Origin: Vescimonas sanitatis | GTDB lineage: Bacteria; Bacillota; Clostridia; Oscillospirales; Oscillospiraceae | Assembly (NCBI RefSeq): GCF_049060325.1 | Contig: NZ_JBMGPW010000003.1 | Coordinates: forward strand, 1 to 64,000 | Length of the DNA stretch: 64,000 bases | Reading direction: 5' to 3' | In this document: positions 8,230 through 16,416 of the stretch, piece after piece | Numbering within the stretch: the stretch's first letter is position 1 | Layout: every line of letters starts with the position of its first letter | Notes under the pieces: generated by a model | What the model saw: the letters and a program-made list of their open reading frames with translations, nothing else | Told to the model about the DNA's origin: nothing | Databases searched by the model: none | Made by a program: the position numbers and the translations under genes

Positions 8230-9681
8230 TTAAGCGTTATAGGTGCCCGCGGCCGTGCTGCCGCCATGACCGGTCCAGTTAGTGTGAAACACCTGATCCG
8301 CCGATGCATCCAAGCGCCGGTAAGTATGTGCGCCGAAATAGTCCCTTTGCGCCTGCAGCAAGTTGGCAGGCAGGCAACGCGTCGTATATCCATCGAAATA
8401 ACTGAGCGCGGCAGACATCGCAGGCGCCGGTACACCGCAGCTCGCTGCAGCGGAAACAACCGTGCGCCACGCAGGAAGCAGCTCCTTGATGGTTTTTTCA
8501 AAATAGGGATCCAAAAGCAGATTAGATAGCGCCGGATTTTCAATATAAGCGTCCTTGATCTTCCCCAAAAAAGCACTGCGAATAATGCATCCGCCCCGCC
8601 ACATCAGCGCAATGCCTCCATAGTTCAGATTCCAACCGTATGCACCGGCAGCCGCCCGCATCAACGTATAGCCTTGTGCATAGGATATGATCTTGGACGC
8701 ATACAGCGCCTGATGTATATTCTCAACAAACAATTCTTTGTCTCCGGTAAATGGGGGGATAATGCGATCAAAGACGGCGGCAGCTGTTACACGTTCGTCC
8801 TTCATAGCGGATAAGCAGCGGGAAAACACCGCTTCGCTAATCAGTGTCAGCGGAACACCCTCGTCCAGCGCAGCTGTGGCTGTCCATTTGCCAGTCCCCT
8901 TCTGTCCGGCGGTATCCAAAATGTGCTCCACCAGCGGGCTTCCATCTACATCCTTGTAGGCCAGGATATCGCGGGTGATTTCAATAAGATAGCTATCCAG
9001 CTCTGTATCGTTCCACGCGGCAAAGGCTTGGTGCATTTCGCCATCGGACATCCGCAAGTAATCCCGCATCAACTGATATGCTTCACAGATCAGCTGCATA
9101 TCGCCGTATTCAATGCCGTTATGAACCATTTTTACAAAATGTCCGGCGCCATTTTCGCCGACCCACTCGCAGCAGGGGGAGCCGTCCTCCACCTTGGCGC
9201 AGATGGCCTGAAAAATAGGCTTGACATAAGGCCATGCCACTGGGCTGCCGCCGGGCATCATGCTGGGGCCCTTCAGCGCACCCTCCTCTCCGCCAGAAAC
9301 ACCGGTACCAATGTATAGCTTTCCCTTACTCTCCACATAGGCCGTGCGGCGGATCGTGTCGGGGAAATGGCTGTTTCCGCCGTCGATGAGGATATCATAA
9401 TCATCCAGCAGGGGCAACAGCTGTTCGATCATGTCGTCTACGGCCTGTCCTGCCTTTACCATCATAAACACCTTACGAGGGCGCTCCAGCTGGCTGACAA
9501 ACTCCTCCAGCGTATGGCAGCCGATGATGTTCTTTCCGGCAGCACGACCGGCAATAAACCGATCGGTTTTCTCCGTTGTACGGTTATATACAGCCACAGT
9601 GAATCCCTTGGATTCCATGTTCATCACAAGGTTCTCGCCCATGACGGCCAAGCCGATCAATCCGATATCTGCTTTCTTCAT
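8230..9681 (-). CDS. gnd: 6-phosphogluconate dehydrogenase, decarboxylating
   Basis: Oxidises 6-phosphogluconate to ribulose-5-phosphate and CO2, normally making NADPH. The 483-residue length is that of the long homodimeric form. Visible motifs are the Rossmann segment GLAVMGENLVMNM, substrate segment GVSGGEEGALKGPSMMPGG, catalytic KMVHNGIEYGDMQ and the C-terminal HTNWTGHGG. The start follows AGGAGG. Placement inside a uronate operon is unusual: standard uronate operons make 2-keto-3-deoxygluconate and do not need it. It therefore points to gluconate 6-phosphate as the product of the preceding steps. Confidence 0.95.
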   Translation of the reverse strand: MKKADIGLIGLAVMGENLVMNMESKGFTVAVYNRTTEKTDRFIAGRAAGKNIIGCHTLEEFVSQLERPRKVFMMVKAGQAVDDMIEQLLPLLDDYDILIDGGNSHFPDTIRRTAYVESKGKLYIGTGVSGGEEGALKGPSMMPGGSPVAWPYVKPIFQAICAKVEDGSPCCEWVGENGAGHFVKMVHNGIEYGDMQLICEAYQLMRDYLRMSDGEMHQAFAAWNDTELDSYLIEITRDILAYKDVDGSPLVEHILDTAGQKGTGKWTATAALDEGVPLTLISEAVFSRCLSAMKDERVTAAAVFDRIIPPFTGDKELFVENIHQALYASKIISYAQGYTLMRAAAGAYGWNLNYGGIALMWRGGCIIRSAFLGKIKDAYIENPALSNLLLDPYFEKTIKELLPAWRTVVSAAASCGVPAPAMSAALSYFDGYTTRCLPANLLQAQRDYFGAHTYRRLDASADQVFHTNWTGHGGSTAAGTYNA

Positions 9682-9692
9682 TACTTCTCCTC

Positions 9693-10775
9693 CTATCGCT
9701 GTACACGGGCATTACCCGCGTATACGTCCCATACCTGCTTTTCATCGGCAGGCTCTGCATAATCGTTGAGACTGGAGGCCGCCAATACGCCGGATGCCCA
9801 GCCAAATTGCAAACATTTTTCGCCGTTCCATCCATTCAGTACGCCGTACAATACACCGCCGGTAAAGCCGTCGCCACCACCGATGCGATCCATCACCTGG
9901 ATGGGGCGGGGCTCCTCCACATACCATGTATCTCCATCCAACAGAATTGCACCCCAGAGATGCTCGTTGGCGGAGATCACCTGCCGCAGTGTGGTAGCAA
10001 ACATACGGGCATTGGGATACCGCTCCTTGACCTGCGTGATCATCGCCTTAAAGCTGTCGATCTTCCCCTTCAGTTCTTTTCCCCCCGCTTCAGGGCCCTT
10101 GAAGCCCAGGCACAGCTGGAAGTCCTCTTCATTGCCCACCAGAATGTCGGCGCAGGAGGCAAGCGCGTGGAACGCGGCAGATAACTCCGCCTCGCGGCCC
10201 TCCCAGAAGGTGGCCCGGTAGTTCAAATCGAAGGAAACAAGCGTGCCATATCGCTTGGCCGCCTCGGCCAATGCAAGGCAACACTGTGTTGTCTCCGGGC
10301 TCATGGCCGCGATCAGACCAGAGATGTGCAGAATTCCCACGCCCTCGTGACCAAAGATGCGTTCCACATCGAAATCGTCTATACAGAGTGTGCGACCCAC
10401 TTCGCCGGCTCGGTCATTCCAAACACGTGGTGCCCGCAGCCCAAAGCCGGAATCGGCAATATTGAACTGATGACGAAATCCCCACGGACCGCCCTGCTCT
10501 ACCTCGACGCCCTCGAATCGAATATTTCGGGCGCGAAGCTGCTGTTTGATAAATTCAGCTACGGGACTGCCCTTGACAAACTTCGTCATAGCCAGGCAGC
10601 CCATACCAAGACTGGACGCAACGTTCAATACGTTTGTTTCGGCACTGGTAGCCTGCAAACGAAACAAGTCGCTATTGTGTACAGCCATCCTGTCAGGCGG
10701 CGTAATGCGCACACCAATAGAAGTTACGCAGGCGATGGCATGCAAAGGCAGCACAGCGCGGTCAAACTGCTTCAT
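9693..10775 (-). CDS. PfkB-family sugar/aldonate kinase, first gene of the uronate operon
   Basis: A 360-residue ribokinase-fold kinase. The C-terminal signature DRIGGGDGFTGGVLYG holds the anion hole and catalytic Asp, and VSFDLNYRATFW and VGNEEDF are typical of the KdgK-like branch. ATG at 10775 follows GGAGG with an 8-nt gap; a longer in-frame start at 10964 would run into the divergent AraC gene. By sequence alone 2-keto-3-deoxygluconate kinase would be the first guess. With gnd directly downstream and no mannonate dehydratase or KDPG aldolase in the operon, gluconate is an equally good or better substrate. Substrate is inferred from context. Confidence 0.85.
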   Translation of the reverse strand: MKQFDRAVLPLHAIACVTSIGVRITPPDRMAVHNSDLFRLQATSAETNVLNVASSLGMGCLAMTKFVKGSPVAEFIKQQLRARNIRFEGVEVEQGGPWGFRHQFNIADSGFGLRAPRVWNDRAGEVGRTLCIDDFDVERIFGHEGVGILHISGLIAAMSPETTQCCLALAEAAKRYGTLVSFDLNYRATFWEGREAELSAAFHALASCADILVGNEEDFQLCLGFKGPEAGGKELKGKIDSFKAMITQVKERYPNARMFATTLRQVISANEHLWGAILLDGDTWYVEEPRPIQVMDRIGGGDGFTGGVLYGVLNGWNGEKCLQFGWASGVLAASSLNDYAEPADEKQVWDVYAGNARVQR

Positions 10776-10847
10776 AAAGGGTTCCTCCTTGTTATTTGTG
10801 ATCGTATAGCCATTGTAGTTTGAGCACAAAAGCAAGTCCATTGACAT

Positions 10848-10892
10848 AATGCGCATATCATATTGCAAAAAAGCGCATTGCTGTGCTATACT
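10848..10892 (+). promoter_or_regulatory. Promoter of the araC-type gene with an inverted-repeat operator
   Basis: TTGCAA (10863-10868), 18 bp, TATACT (10887-10892), then GGAGG before ATG 10913. AATGCGC (10848-10854) and GCGCATT (10873-10879) form an inverted repeat around the -35. The site lies in the 137-bp divergent gap shared with the uronate operon, so one regulator could control both directions. Confidence 0.6.
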
Positions 10893-10912
10893 TGTAAAAA
10901 GGAGGATGCGCC

Positions 10913-11728
10913 ATGGAATCACATTTCTATTATCGGGACGAAGATCTGTTCGTCCACCACACATTGGACAAGCATCCGACGCCGGATAGCTTTCCCATGC
11001 ACGCCCATGAGCGTATGGAAATATTCTACTTTCTCTCTGGCTGCGGCGCTTATCTGATCGAAGGTACGCAGTACGACCTGTGTGCAGGCGACGTATTGAT
11101 CATGCGCCACGCAGAGGCGCACAAGCTGCTGATCCGCCCAGACGAGCCGTATGACCGCATTGCCATTCACTTTTCTCCCAGACTGCTGTCCTCACTGGAT
11201 CCGGAGGGTGCGCTGCTCCGTCCATTTCTGAACCGTCCATTGGGACGGATGAACCGTGCGGCGCCAACAGTTGGAAAGCATGCCTCGCAGTTGCTGCAAT
11301 TAGAGTCTCTGCGAGAGTCGCCTTACCAGACGAGACTGCGGATCATCAGCTGCCTCCTGCCTCTGCTGTGTGAGCTGAGCGACTCCTTTCAGGCCAATGC
11401 GTCAGATGCAGCGGACAGCGGCACGCAATCACTGGCTGCACGATTGACCGCCTACATAAACGATCATTTGTATGAGGACATCTCTCTGGAAGCCTTGTGT
11501 CAAGTTTTCTTTCTCAGCCGCTCGCAGATCAATCGGATCTTCACCGGCGCCACCGGAACGTCTATTTGGCGGTATGTGACCATCAAACGGCTGCTGGCGG
11601 CTCGAGCGATGATCCGCGACCATGAACCTGCCGGTGATGTCTGCACCCGCTGCGGATTCAACGACTATTCGGCATTTTACCGGGCCTATAAGGCGCGCTT
11701 CGGCTGCTCCCCTACGGAAGATATCTGA
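10913..11728 (+). CDS. AraC-family transcriptional regulator
   Basis: A 271-residue regulator. The N-terminal cupin-like sensing domain is seen in MHAHERMEIFYFLSGCGAYL and GDVLIMRHAEAH. The C-terminal double helix-turn-helix is seen in LCQVFFLSRSQINRIF and VCTRCGFNDYSAFYRAYKARF, the AraC signature. It is divergent from the PfkB kinase gene across 137 bp, so it most likely senses a uronate or aldonate and activates that operon. ATG follows AAGGAGG. A perfect 15-bp hairpin ends the gene. Confidence 0.9.
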   Translation: MESHFYYRDEDLFVHHTLDKHPTPDSFPMHAHERMEIFYFLSGCGAYLIEGTQYDLCAGDVLIMRHAEAHKLLIRPDEPYDRIAIHFSPRLLSSLDPEGALLRPFLNRPLGRMNRAAPTVGKHASQLLQLESLRESPYQTRLRIISCLLPLLCELSDSFQANASDAADSGTQSLAARLTAYINDHLYEDISLEALCQVFFLSRSQINRIFTGATGTSIWRYVTIKRLLAARAMIRDHEPAGDVCTRCGFNDYSAFYRAYKARFGCSPTEDI

Positions 11729-11753
11729 ATTATATGCAATACATACAAATAGA

Positions 11754-11790
11754 GCAGTACCGCATCTCAAATGAGATGCGGTACTGCTTT
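11754..11790 (+). terminator. Rho-independent terminator after the araC-type gene
   Basis: A perfect 15-bp stem (11754-11768 with 11773-11787) closes on AAAT and is followed by TTT. It may also serve the converging LacI-type gene. Confidence 0.75.
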
Positions 11791-11830
11791 GCAGCCTGTA
11801 TGGTCATCATATACGCCCATTCCCTCTGCG

Positions 11831-12871
11831 TTATTTTTCTACAGAAAAATATGTTGAGGTGTGGTCCTTATTTATGAGATCAGGGCGGAAGGAATCTCGC
11901 AGCACCAATTCGGTTGAGATCACCACGCGGGAAGCCGGACGCTCGCCCCGAAGCACACGGAGCAGGATCTGTGTGGCTGTGGCGCATACTGTCTCAACAT
12001 TGGTATCCATGCTGGTTAATTCCGGCGTAGTACACTGGGAAAACCGGGAGTTATTCAGTCCTACGATGGGAATGTTGATTTCTCTGGCTTGCAGTGCTTT
12101 TTGTGCGCCTACTGCCAAAATATCATCAGCCGCAATCAGCGCATCGAACGCAATACCGTCATCCAGCATTTTTTGGATCATTTCGCGAGAGGGCTGCAAT
12201 TCGTCCTCTGTCTCCGGGATCTGCAGGATCAGCTCCCCATCATCCGGCAATCCGCATTGCGCCAAGCCCTCCCGGTATCCCTGAATTTTTTGAAAGCCAC
12301 TGAATGAACAGGTATCATTCAAATACAAAATACGGCGGCATCCATAGTCAAAGAGCGTTTTGACCAGATTTTTTACACCCTCCCGCTCATCACTGAGTAC
12401 ACAATAGACGTTGTCCAGCTCCACCAAACCGTTGATAATCAGAATGGGTATCTCTGCTGCGATGGGTACAAAATGCTCATATTGGGTCAGTTCCTCCATC
12501 GTAGAGCCAATTAGAATAATAGCATCCACGCGACGGTTGTGGAGCAAATTCAGGGATTTTGCCTTGTTTTCACTGACGCTGTCGGTACAGCTCAGAAGAA
12601 TATCGTACCCGGCATCCCGCAGCAGATGCTCCAATATCGAAACCGGTTTCACATGGTTTATATCAGAGATGATCGGGCAAAGGATCCCTATCGTTTTTGA
12701 GGCGGTCGAATTAAGGTTTCTGGCAAAGATGTTTGGCACATACCGCTCCTGGTCAATGATCTCCATGACCTTGCTGCGGTTTTTTTCGCTGACATTAGCG
12801 CTGTTATTGATAACGCGTGATACTGTTGCCACGGAAACGCCGGCTTTCTCTGCAATATCATAGATATTCAT
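11831..12871 (-). CDS. LacI-family transcriptional regulator
   Basis: A 346-residue repressor. The N-terminal helix-turn-helix reads MNIYDIAEKAGVSVATVSRV with the hinge segment VPNIFARNLNS, and a periplasmic-binding-like sugar domain starts at TIGILCPIISDINH. It is divergent from the ABC transporter/TIM barrel/LarA-like operon, and two LacI-type palindromes lie in the gap (12993-13006 and 13139-13152). It is therefore the likely repressor of that operon. The ligand is unknown; the family usually binds sugars or nucleosides, and here a sugar acid is plausible. Confidence 0.92.
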   Translation of the reverse strand: MNIYDIAEKAGVSVATVSRVINNSANVSEKNRSKVMEIIDQERYVPNIFARNLNSTASKTIGILCPIISDINHVKPVSILEHLLRDAGYDILLSCTDSVSENKAKSLNLLHNRRVDAIILIGSTMEELTQYEHFVPIAAEIPILIINGLVELDNVYCVLSDEREGVKNLVKTLFDYGCRRILYLNDTCSFSGFQKIQGYREGLAQCGLPDDGELILQIPETEDELQPSREMIQKMLDDGIAFDALIAADDILAVGAQKALQAREINIPIVGLNNSRFSQCTTPELTSMDTNVETVCATATQILLRVLRGERPASRVVISTELVLRDSFRPDLINKDHTSTYFSVEK

Positions 12872-12992
12872 GCGTACAACCCCTGAGAATAAAATTTATC
12901 ACTGATTTATAACAGTTTACCATACAGATACCGCCTTGTCATTGTACAAAAAAGAGAAAAATAATCGTGTCAAATGTTGAAAAGTGAACTAT

Positions 12993-13006
12993 TGAAATCG
13001 GTTACA
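12993..13006. promoter_or_regulatory. LacI/CcpA-type operator
   Basis: TGAAATCGGTTACA matches the degenerate cre/LacI consensus TGWAANCGNTNWCA at every position. It could be bound by the adjacent LacI-family regulator or by CcpA. Confidence 0.55.
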
Positions 13007-13105
13007 GCGCATGATGCAAGCATTTTTCAATAAATTGCAATGTTATTTCGTAGAAGCAAGAAATACAAAGCAACTATTTTGCCGCAATTGCGGTTAAAAC
13101 CATTA

Positions 13106-13152
13106 TTGACAATCGCATTTTTGCAATATATACTCCTGTGTAACGGGTTACA
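13106..13152 (+). promoter_or_regulatory. Promoter of the ABC transporter/LarA-like operon with operator at the start site
   Basis: TTGACA (13106-13111), 17 bp, TATACT (13129-13134). TGTAACGGGTTACA (13139-13152), a palindrome with perfect 6-bp arms, lies over the expected transcription start. A repressor here would block initiation. With the site at 12993 it forms a pair 146 bp apart, which would allow looping. Confidence 0.72.
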
Positions 13153-13195
13153 AATTGCAATTCAAGCACACAGCGGCAGAAATAGGAGGGCGCAC

Positions 13196-13921
13196 ATGCT
13201 GATAGAAGTAAAAAATCTGCACAAGTCCTTTGGAGAGAATCAGGTGCTTCGCGGCATCGACGTTTCCATCCAGAAAGGCGAAGTCGTCGTGGTTATCGGA
13301 CCTTCCGGTTCGGGAAAGAGCACCTTCCTGCGCTGCCTGAACCTGTTGGAACAGCCTACCGACGGACAGGTTATCTTTGACGGCGTTGATCTGACGGATG
13401 GCCATGTAAATACGTTAGAAACATGCCGCCGCATGGGTATGGTGTTCCAGCGGTTCAATCTGTTCTCCAATCTGACGATTTTGGACAATGTAACACTGGC
13501 GCCTATGTTGGTAAAAAAGCAGTCACGCGCAGAGGCAGAAAAGCGGGCGCTGGCCCTGCTGGAAACCGTTGGATTGTCCGAGAAGCGCGACGCCTACCCC
13601 GAGCAGCTTTCCGGCGGACAACAGCAGCGCGTAGCCATTGCCCGCGCACTGGCAATGGAGCCGGAGGTCATGTTGTTTGACGAAGCCACCAGCGCTCTTG
13701 ACCCGGAGATGGTGGGTGATGTATTAAGCATCATGCGCGACATGGCGCGTCAAGGCATGACCATGGTGGTCGTCACTCACGAAATGGGCTTCGCCCGCGA
13801 AGTGGGAGACCGCGTGTTGTTCATAGACGGCGGCGTGATCGTAGAAGAAAACACGCCCGATGAGTTATTCAGCAACCCCCAGAACAAGCGCACGCAAGAC
13901 TTCCTGAGCAAGGTACTTTGA
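13196..13921 (+). CDS. Amino-acid-type ABC transporter ATP-binding protein
   Basis: A 241-residue ATPase of the polar amino acid uptake family (GlnQ/HisP type). Walker A is GPSGSGKST, the signature is LSGGQQQRVAIARAL, Walker B is VMLFDEATSALD, and the switch histidine is in VVVTHEMGF. ATG at 13196 follows AGGAGGG. An in-frame start at 13040 would overlap the promoter and is rejected. It partners the binding protein (16417) and permease (17348). The transported compound may be a modified sugar or hydroxy acid rather than an amino acid, given the enzymes in the operon. Confidence 0.92.
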   Translation: MLIEVKNLHKSFGENQVLRGIDVSIQKGEVVVVIGPSGSGKSTFLRCLNLLEQPTDGQVIFDGVDLTDGHVNTLETCRRMGMVFQRFNLFSNLTILDNVTLAPMLVKKQSRAEAEKRALALLETVGLSEKRDAYPEQLSGGQQQRVAIARALAMEPEVMLFDEATSALDPEMVGDVLSIMRDMARQGMTMVVVTHEMGFAREVGDRVLFIDGGVIVEENTPDELFSNPQNKRTQDFLSKVL

Positions 13922-13953
13922 TCAGGACGAAATAATGAAAGGATGAAAAACAA

Positions 13954-14694
13954 ATGTCTGCCATCAAGTTTCACAAAGCAAGCGAATACAAGAAGGTATT
14001 CAACGAAAACGGTCTGGCTCGTCAGAGCGTTTTGACCGGCGAGTACAAGGATGTCGCCATCTATAAGTGTACGCTGGCTGCCGGTGCAAAATGGGAGCCG
14101 GAGCTGTATCCCCAGCAGGAGAAGGTGCAGATCCTGCTTTTCACCGAGGGTACCGGCTATGTAGCCACCCCCCACAAGGCATTTCAGATCGAAGAGGTCT
14201 CCGTGTTTGTCCCCCGCTTCGACCAGGAGAGCTTCTTTATTCAGGCCGATAGCGAGCTGAGCTTCCTGCAGATCGTCGCCAACCTTTCCGACTATGACCG
14301 CGAAAACATGGCCGACTCCCACATCGCCCTGCCCCGCTTCCGCCCCGTGTCTCAGGGCTGGCAGTACGAGGAGAACTTCAAGACCCGCGACATCGAATCC
14401 TACACCCTGATCGAGCACCGCTATTTCGGTCGTTTGTCCATGGGCGCCGTATACGGCAAAGGCCCCAACGAGGTCGGCCAGCACATCCACAACGAGCTGG
14501 AGCAGTGGTACTACGCCCTGCCCGGTGCAAAGTTCACTTACCATGTAAACGACGAGGAGATCCCCTTCAACGAGGGCGACCTGTCCTATACTCCCCACGG
14601 CAACTACCACGGCACCAGCGCCGAGGACGGCCAGCGCTTCGACTATATCTGGTTCGAGCTGTGCGAGAACGGCTATCCCGGCCAGCTGAAGTAA
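13954..14694 (+). CDS. Bicupin domain protein
   Basis: A 246-residue protein with two cupin-like halves. The second half shows a metal-binding pattern in GQHIHNELEQWYY (His, His, Glu) and YTPHGNYHGTS (His). The first half is more degenerate. Such proteins isomerise or oxidise sugar acids, or simply bind small molecules; KduI-type uronate isomerases are one related theme. It is the second gene of the LacI-controlled operon, 32 nt after the ATPase and 5 nt before a TIM-barrel gene. The exact role is unknown. Confidence 0.7.
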   Translation: MSAIKFHKASEYKKVFNENGLARQSVLTGEYKDVAIYKCTLAAGAKWEPELYPQQEKVQILLFTEGTGYVATPHKAFQIEEVSVFVPRFDQESFFIQADSELSFLQIVANLSDYDRENMADSHIALPRFRPVSQGWQYEENFKTRDIESYTLIEHRYFGRLSMGAVYGKGPNEVGQHIHNELEQWYYALPGAKFTYHVNDEEIPFNEGDLSYTPHGNYHGTSAEDGQRFDYIWFELCENGYPGQLK

Positions 14695-14699
14695 GCGCC

Positions 14700-15539
14700 A
14701 TGCTGTCGCCAGACACGATCTTAGGCAGCAACGGATTTTACAGTCATTGGACGCTCCCTGCGTTTCTGACGGCGCAGCAGGAGATGGGTGTGCGCCGCAT
14801 CGCTTTTCACCACGTCCCCGCGCACCTGTGGCTGGATCACTATCGCTGCGTGGGCGCAGAGACGCTGAAACAGCACTTGGCAGAGGCCGGTATCGCAGTG
14901 GATGTCTTTCACCCCGGCCGGTATCATTACAGCCTTTTCGCCTCAGCCGGAACCCGGCAGGATCTATGCACCCGCGAGTACCTGCGCCGCTGTATGGACG
15001 TCGCCAGCTCGCTGGGCTGCACCACAGTTTGCCTGCAGCCCGATGGCGCTCTGATAGACGACCAGAACAGCTTGTCGTCGTTGTGCCGCCAATTATCCGC
15101 GCTGTGCGGCGACGCCGTCCAGTATGGCGTGACCCTCTGTTTACAAACCGTTACCCCGGAAGACAGCGCCATCCTGCATACGCTGCCCCAGCTTCTCACG
15201 GTGTTGGACGCCGTTCCAGAGCTGGCAGCCGCGCTGGACACTGTACCCGTCAGCCTGGCAGGCGAGAGCATCCCCCAGTGGTTTGACAAGCTGGGTCAGC
15301 GTATCCGCTTCGTAAGATTTCAGGACGGCCGCGGCTGTTACGGCCGTATTTGGGGACAAGGCGTGTTCCCCAGTCAGGACTACGCGCACCAGCTCCTTCA
15401 CAGCGGGTATAGCGGTCTTGTCAGCATCAACGGTCTTTCGACACGTTATCAAGAGGATCCAGCCGCCGCAGACCGACGCAACCGTGCCGCAGTTCTGGCC
15501 ATGCTGTCCGGCAAGGAGGAAAGCAGCCTATGGATTTGA
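14700..15539 (+). CDS. Xylose-isomerase-like TIM-barrel protein (first of two)
   Basis: A 279-residue protein that looks like the sugar phosphate isomerase/epimerase superfamily (AP-endonuclease-2-like barrel). Visible segments include MGVRRIAFHHVPAHLW, VDVFHPGRYHYS, VTLCLQTVTPED and AALDTVPVSLAGESIPQW. Metal ligands are not all obvious, and the usual Glu in the LALE-type strand is replaced by Gln in LCLQT. It may therefore be a weakened or non-catalytic partner of the next gene. No strong ribosome site is seen; ATG lies 5 nt after the bicupin stop, so coupling is likely. It overlaps the next gene by 10 nt. Confidence 0.72.
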   Translation: MLSPDTILGSNGFYSHWTLPAFLTAQQEMGVRRIAFHHVPAHLWLDHYRCVGAETLKQHLAEAGIAVDVFHPGRYHYSLFASAGTRQDLCTREYLRRCMDVASSLGCTTVCLQPDGALIDDQNSLSSLCRQLSALCGDAVQYGVTLCLQTVTPEDSAILHTLPQLLTVLDAVPELAAALDTVPVSLAGESIPQWFDKLGQRIRFVRFQDGRGCYGRIWGQGVFPSQDYAHQLLHSGYSGLVSINGLSTRYQEDPAAADRRNRAAVLAMLSGKEESSLWI

Positions 15540-16366
15540 TACAACGCCGTCAGGCAGCCGTCATGAACCAGCATTATCAACGGTACTCGCTGGACTATTT
15601 TCTGGATGCACAGCAGCGTATCGGCTTTACCAGCATCGAGCTTTGGTGCGGTGCCCAGCATTTTTGGCTGGACGACCAGCACTATGATGATGTACAATCG
15701 CTCTTGCGCAAAGTGCAGCGCCGTGGGCTGGAGGTGGTCTCCCTCACATGCCCCAGCTTTTGCTTCCAGTATCAGTATGCGCCATTTTCCCCAGAGGTAG
15801 CAGACTACTGCCTGTCCTATTTCAAAAAAGGGCTAGCTGTGGCAGAGGATTTAGGCTGCACCGTTATGACGGTCAACTCCGGCTGGGGCTGCATGGACCG
15901 GCCCCGCCAGGAATCCTGGAACGCCTCATGCGAGCTACTGCGGCAGCTGGCCGAGGAGGCGGAGCAGCGGCATATAACGCTGGCGCTGGAGTCCCTGCGT
16001 CAGGACGAGACAGATCTTGCCTATGATCTGCCTACCACGCGGCAGCTCATCGAGCAGGTGGGACACCCCAGCTTAAAGGTCATGGCGGACACCATCGCCA
16101 CCGGTGCCTGCGGTGAAACGTTGGAGGATTGGTTTGCCGCATTCGGCTCTGATCTGGTGCATATGCACTTTCTTGACGGCGACCCCTTCGTACACAATAT
16201 ATGGGGCGACGGCAACTATCCGCTGGAGCAGATGCTGCGTTGCCTGCAAGCCAACGCATACACCGGCTATTTGGTGCAGGAGGTAGCGGACGAGCGCTAC
16301 TTTGCCGACCCTGTCGCCGCCGACCTGCAAAACTACCGTGTGCTGAGCCGTTTCTTCTCTGATTGA
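15530..16366 (+). CDS. Xylose-isomerase-like TIM-barrel isomerase/epimerase (second of two)
   Basis: A 278-residue barrel with likely metal ligands in the expected order: Glu in LALESLRQDETD, Asp in VMADTIATGA, His in LVHMHFLDGDPF and Glu in YLVQEVADE. The first strand gives GFTSIELWCGAQHFW. It would act as a sugar or keto-acid isomerase or epimerase in the cytoplasm. ATG overlaps the end of the preceding paralogue and follows AAGGAGG. The pair of barrels next to a LarA-like enzyme suggests stepwise rearrangement of one imported carbohydrate. Substrate unknown. Confidence 0.8.
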   Translation: MDLIQRRQAAVMNQHYQRYSLDYFLDAQQRIGFTSIELWCGAQHFWLDDQHYDDVQSLLRKVQRRGLEVVSLTCPSFCFQYQYAPFSPEVADYCLSYFKKGLAVAEDLGCTVMTVNSGWGCMDRPRQESWNASCELLRQLAEEAEQRHITLALESLRQDETDLAYDLPTTRQLIEQVGHPSLKVMADTIATGACGETLEDWFAAFGSDLVHMHFLDGDPFVHNIWGDGNYPLEQMLRCLQANAYTGYLVQEVADERYFADPVAADLQNYRVLSRFFSD

Positions 16367-16416
16367 GGCGGCTTGCAAAAAAAGAGAACAAACTTAAGAA
16401 AGGTAAGGAAAGCAAA

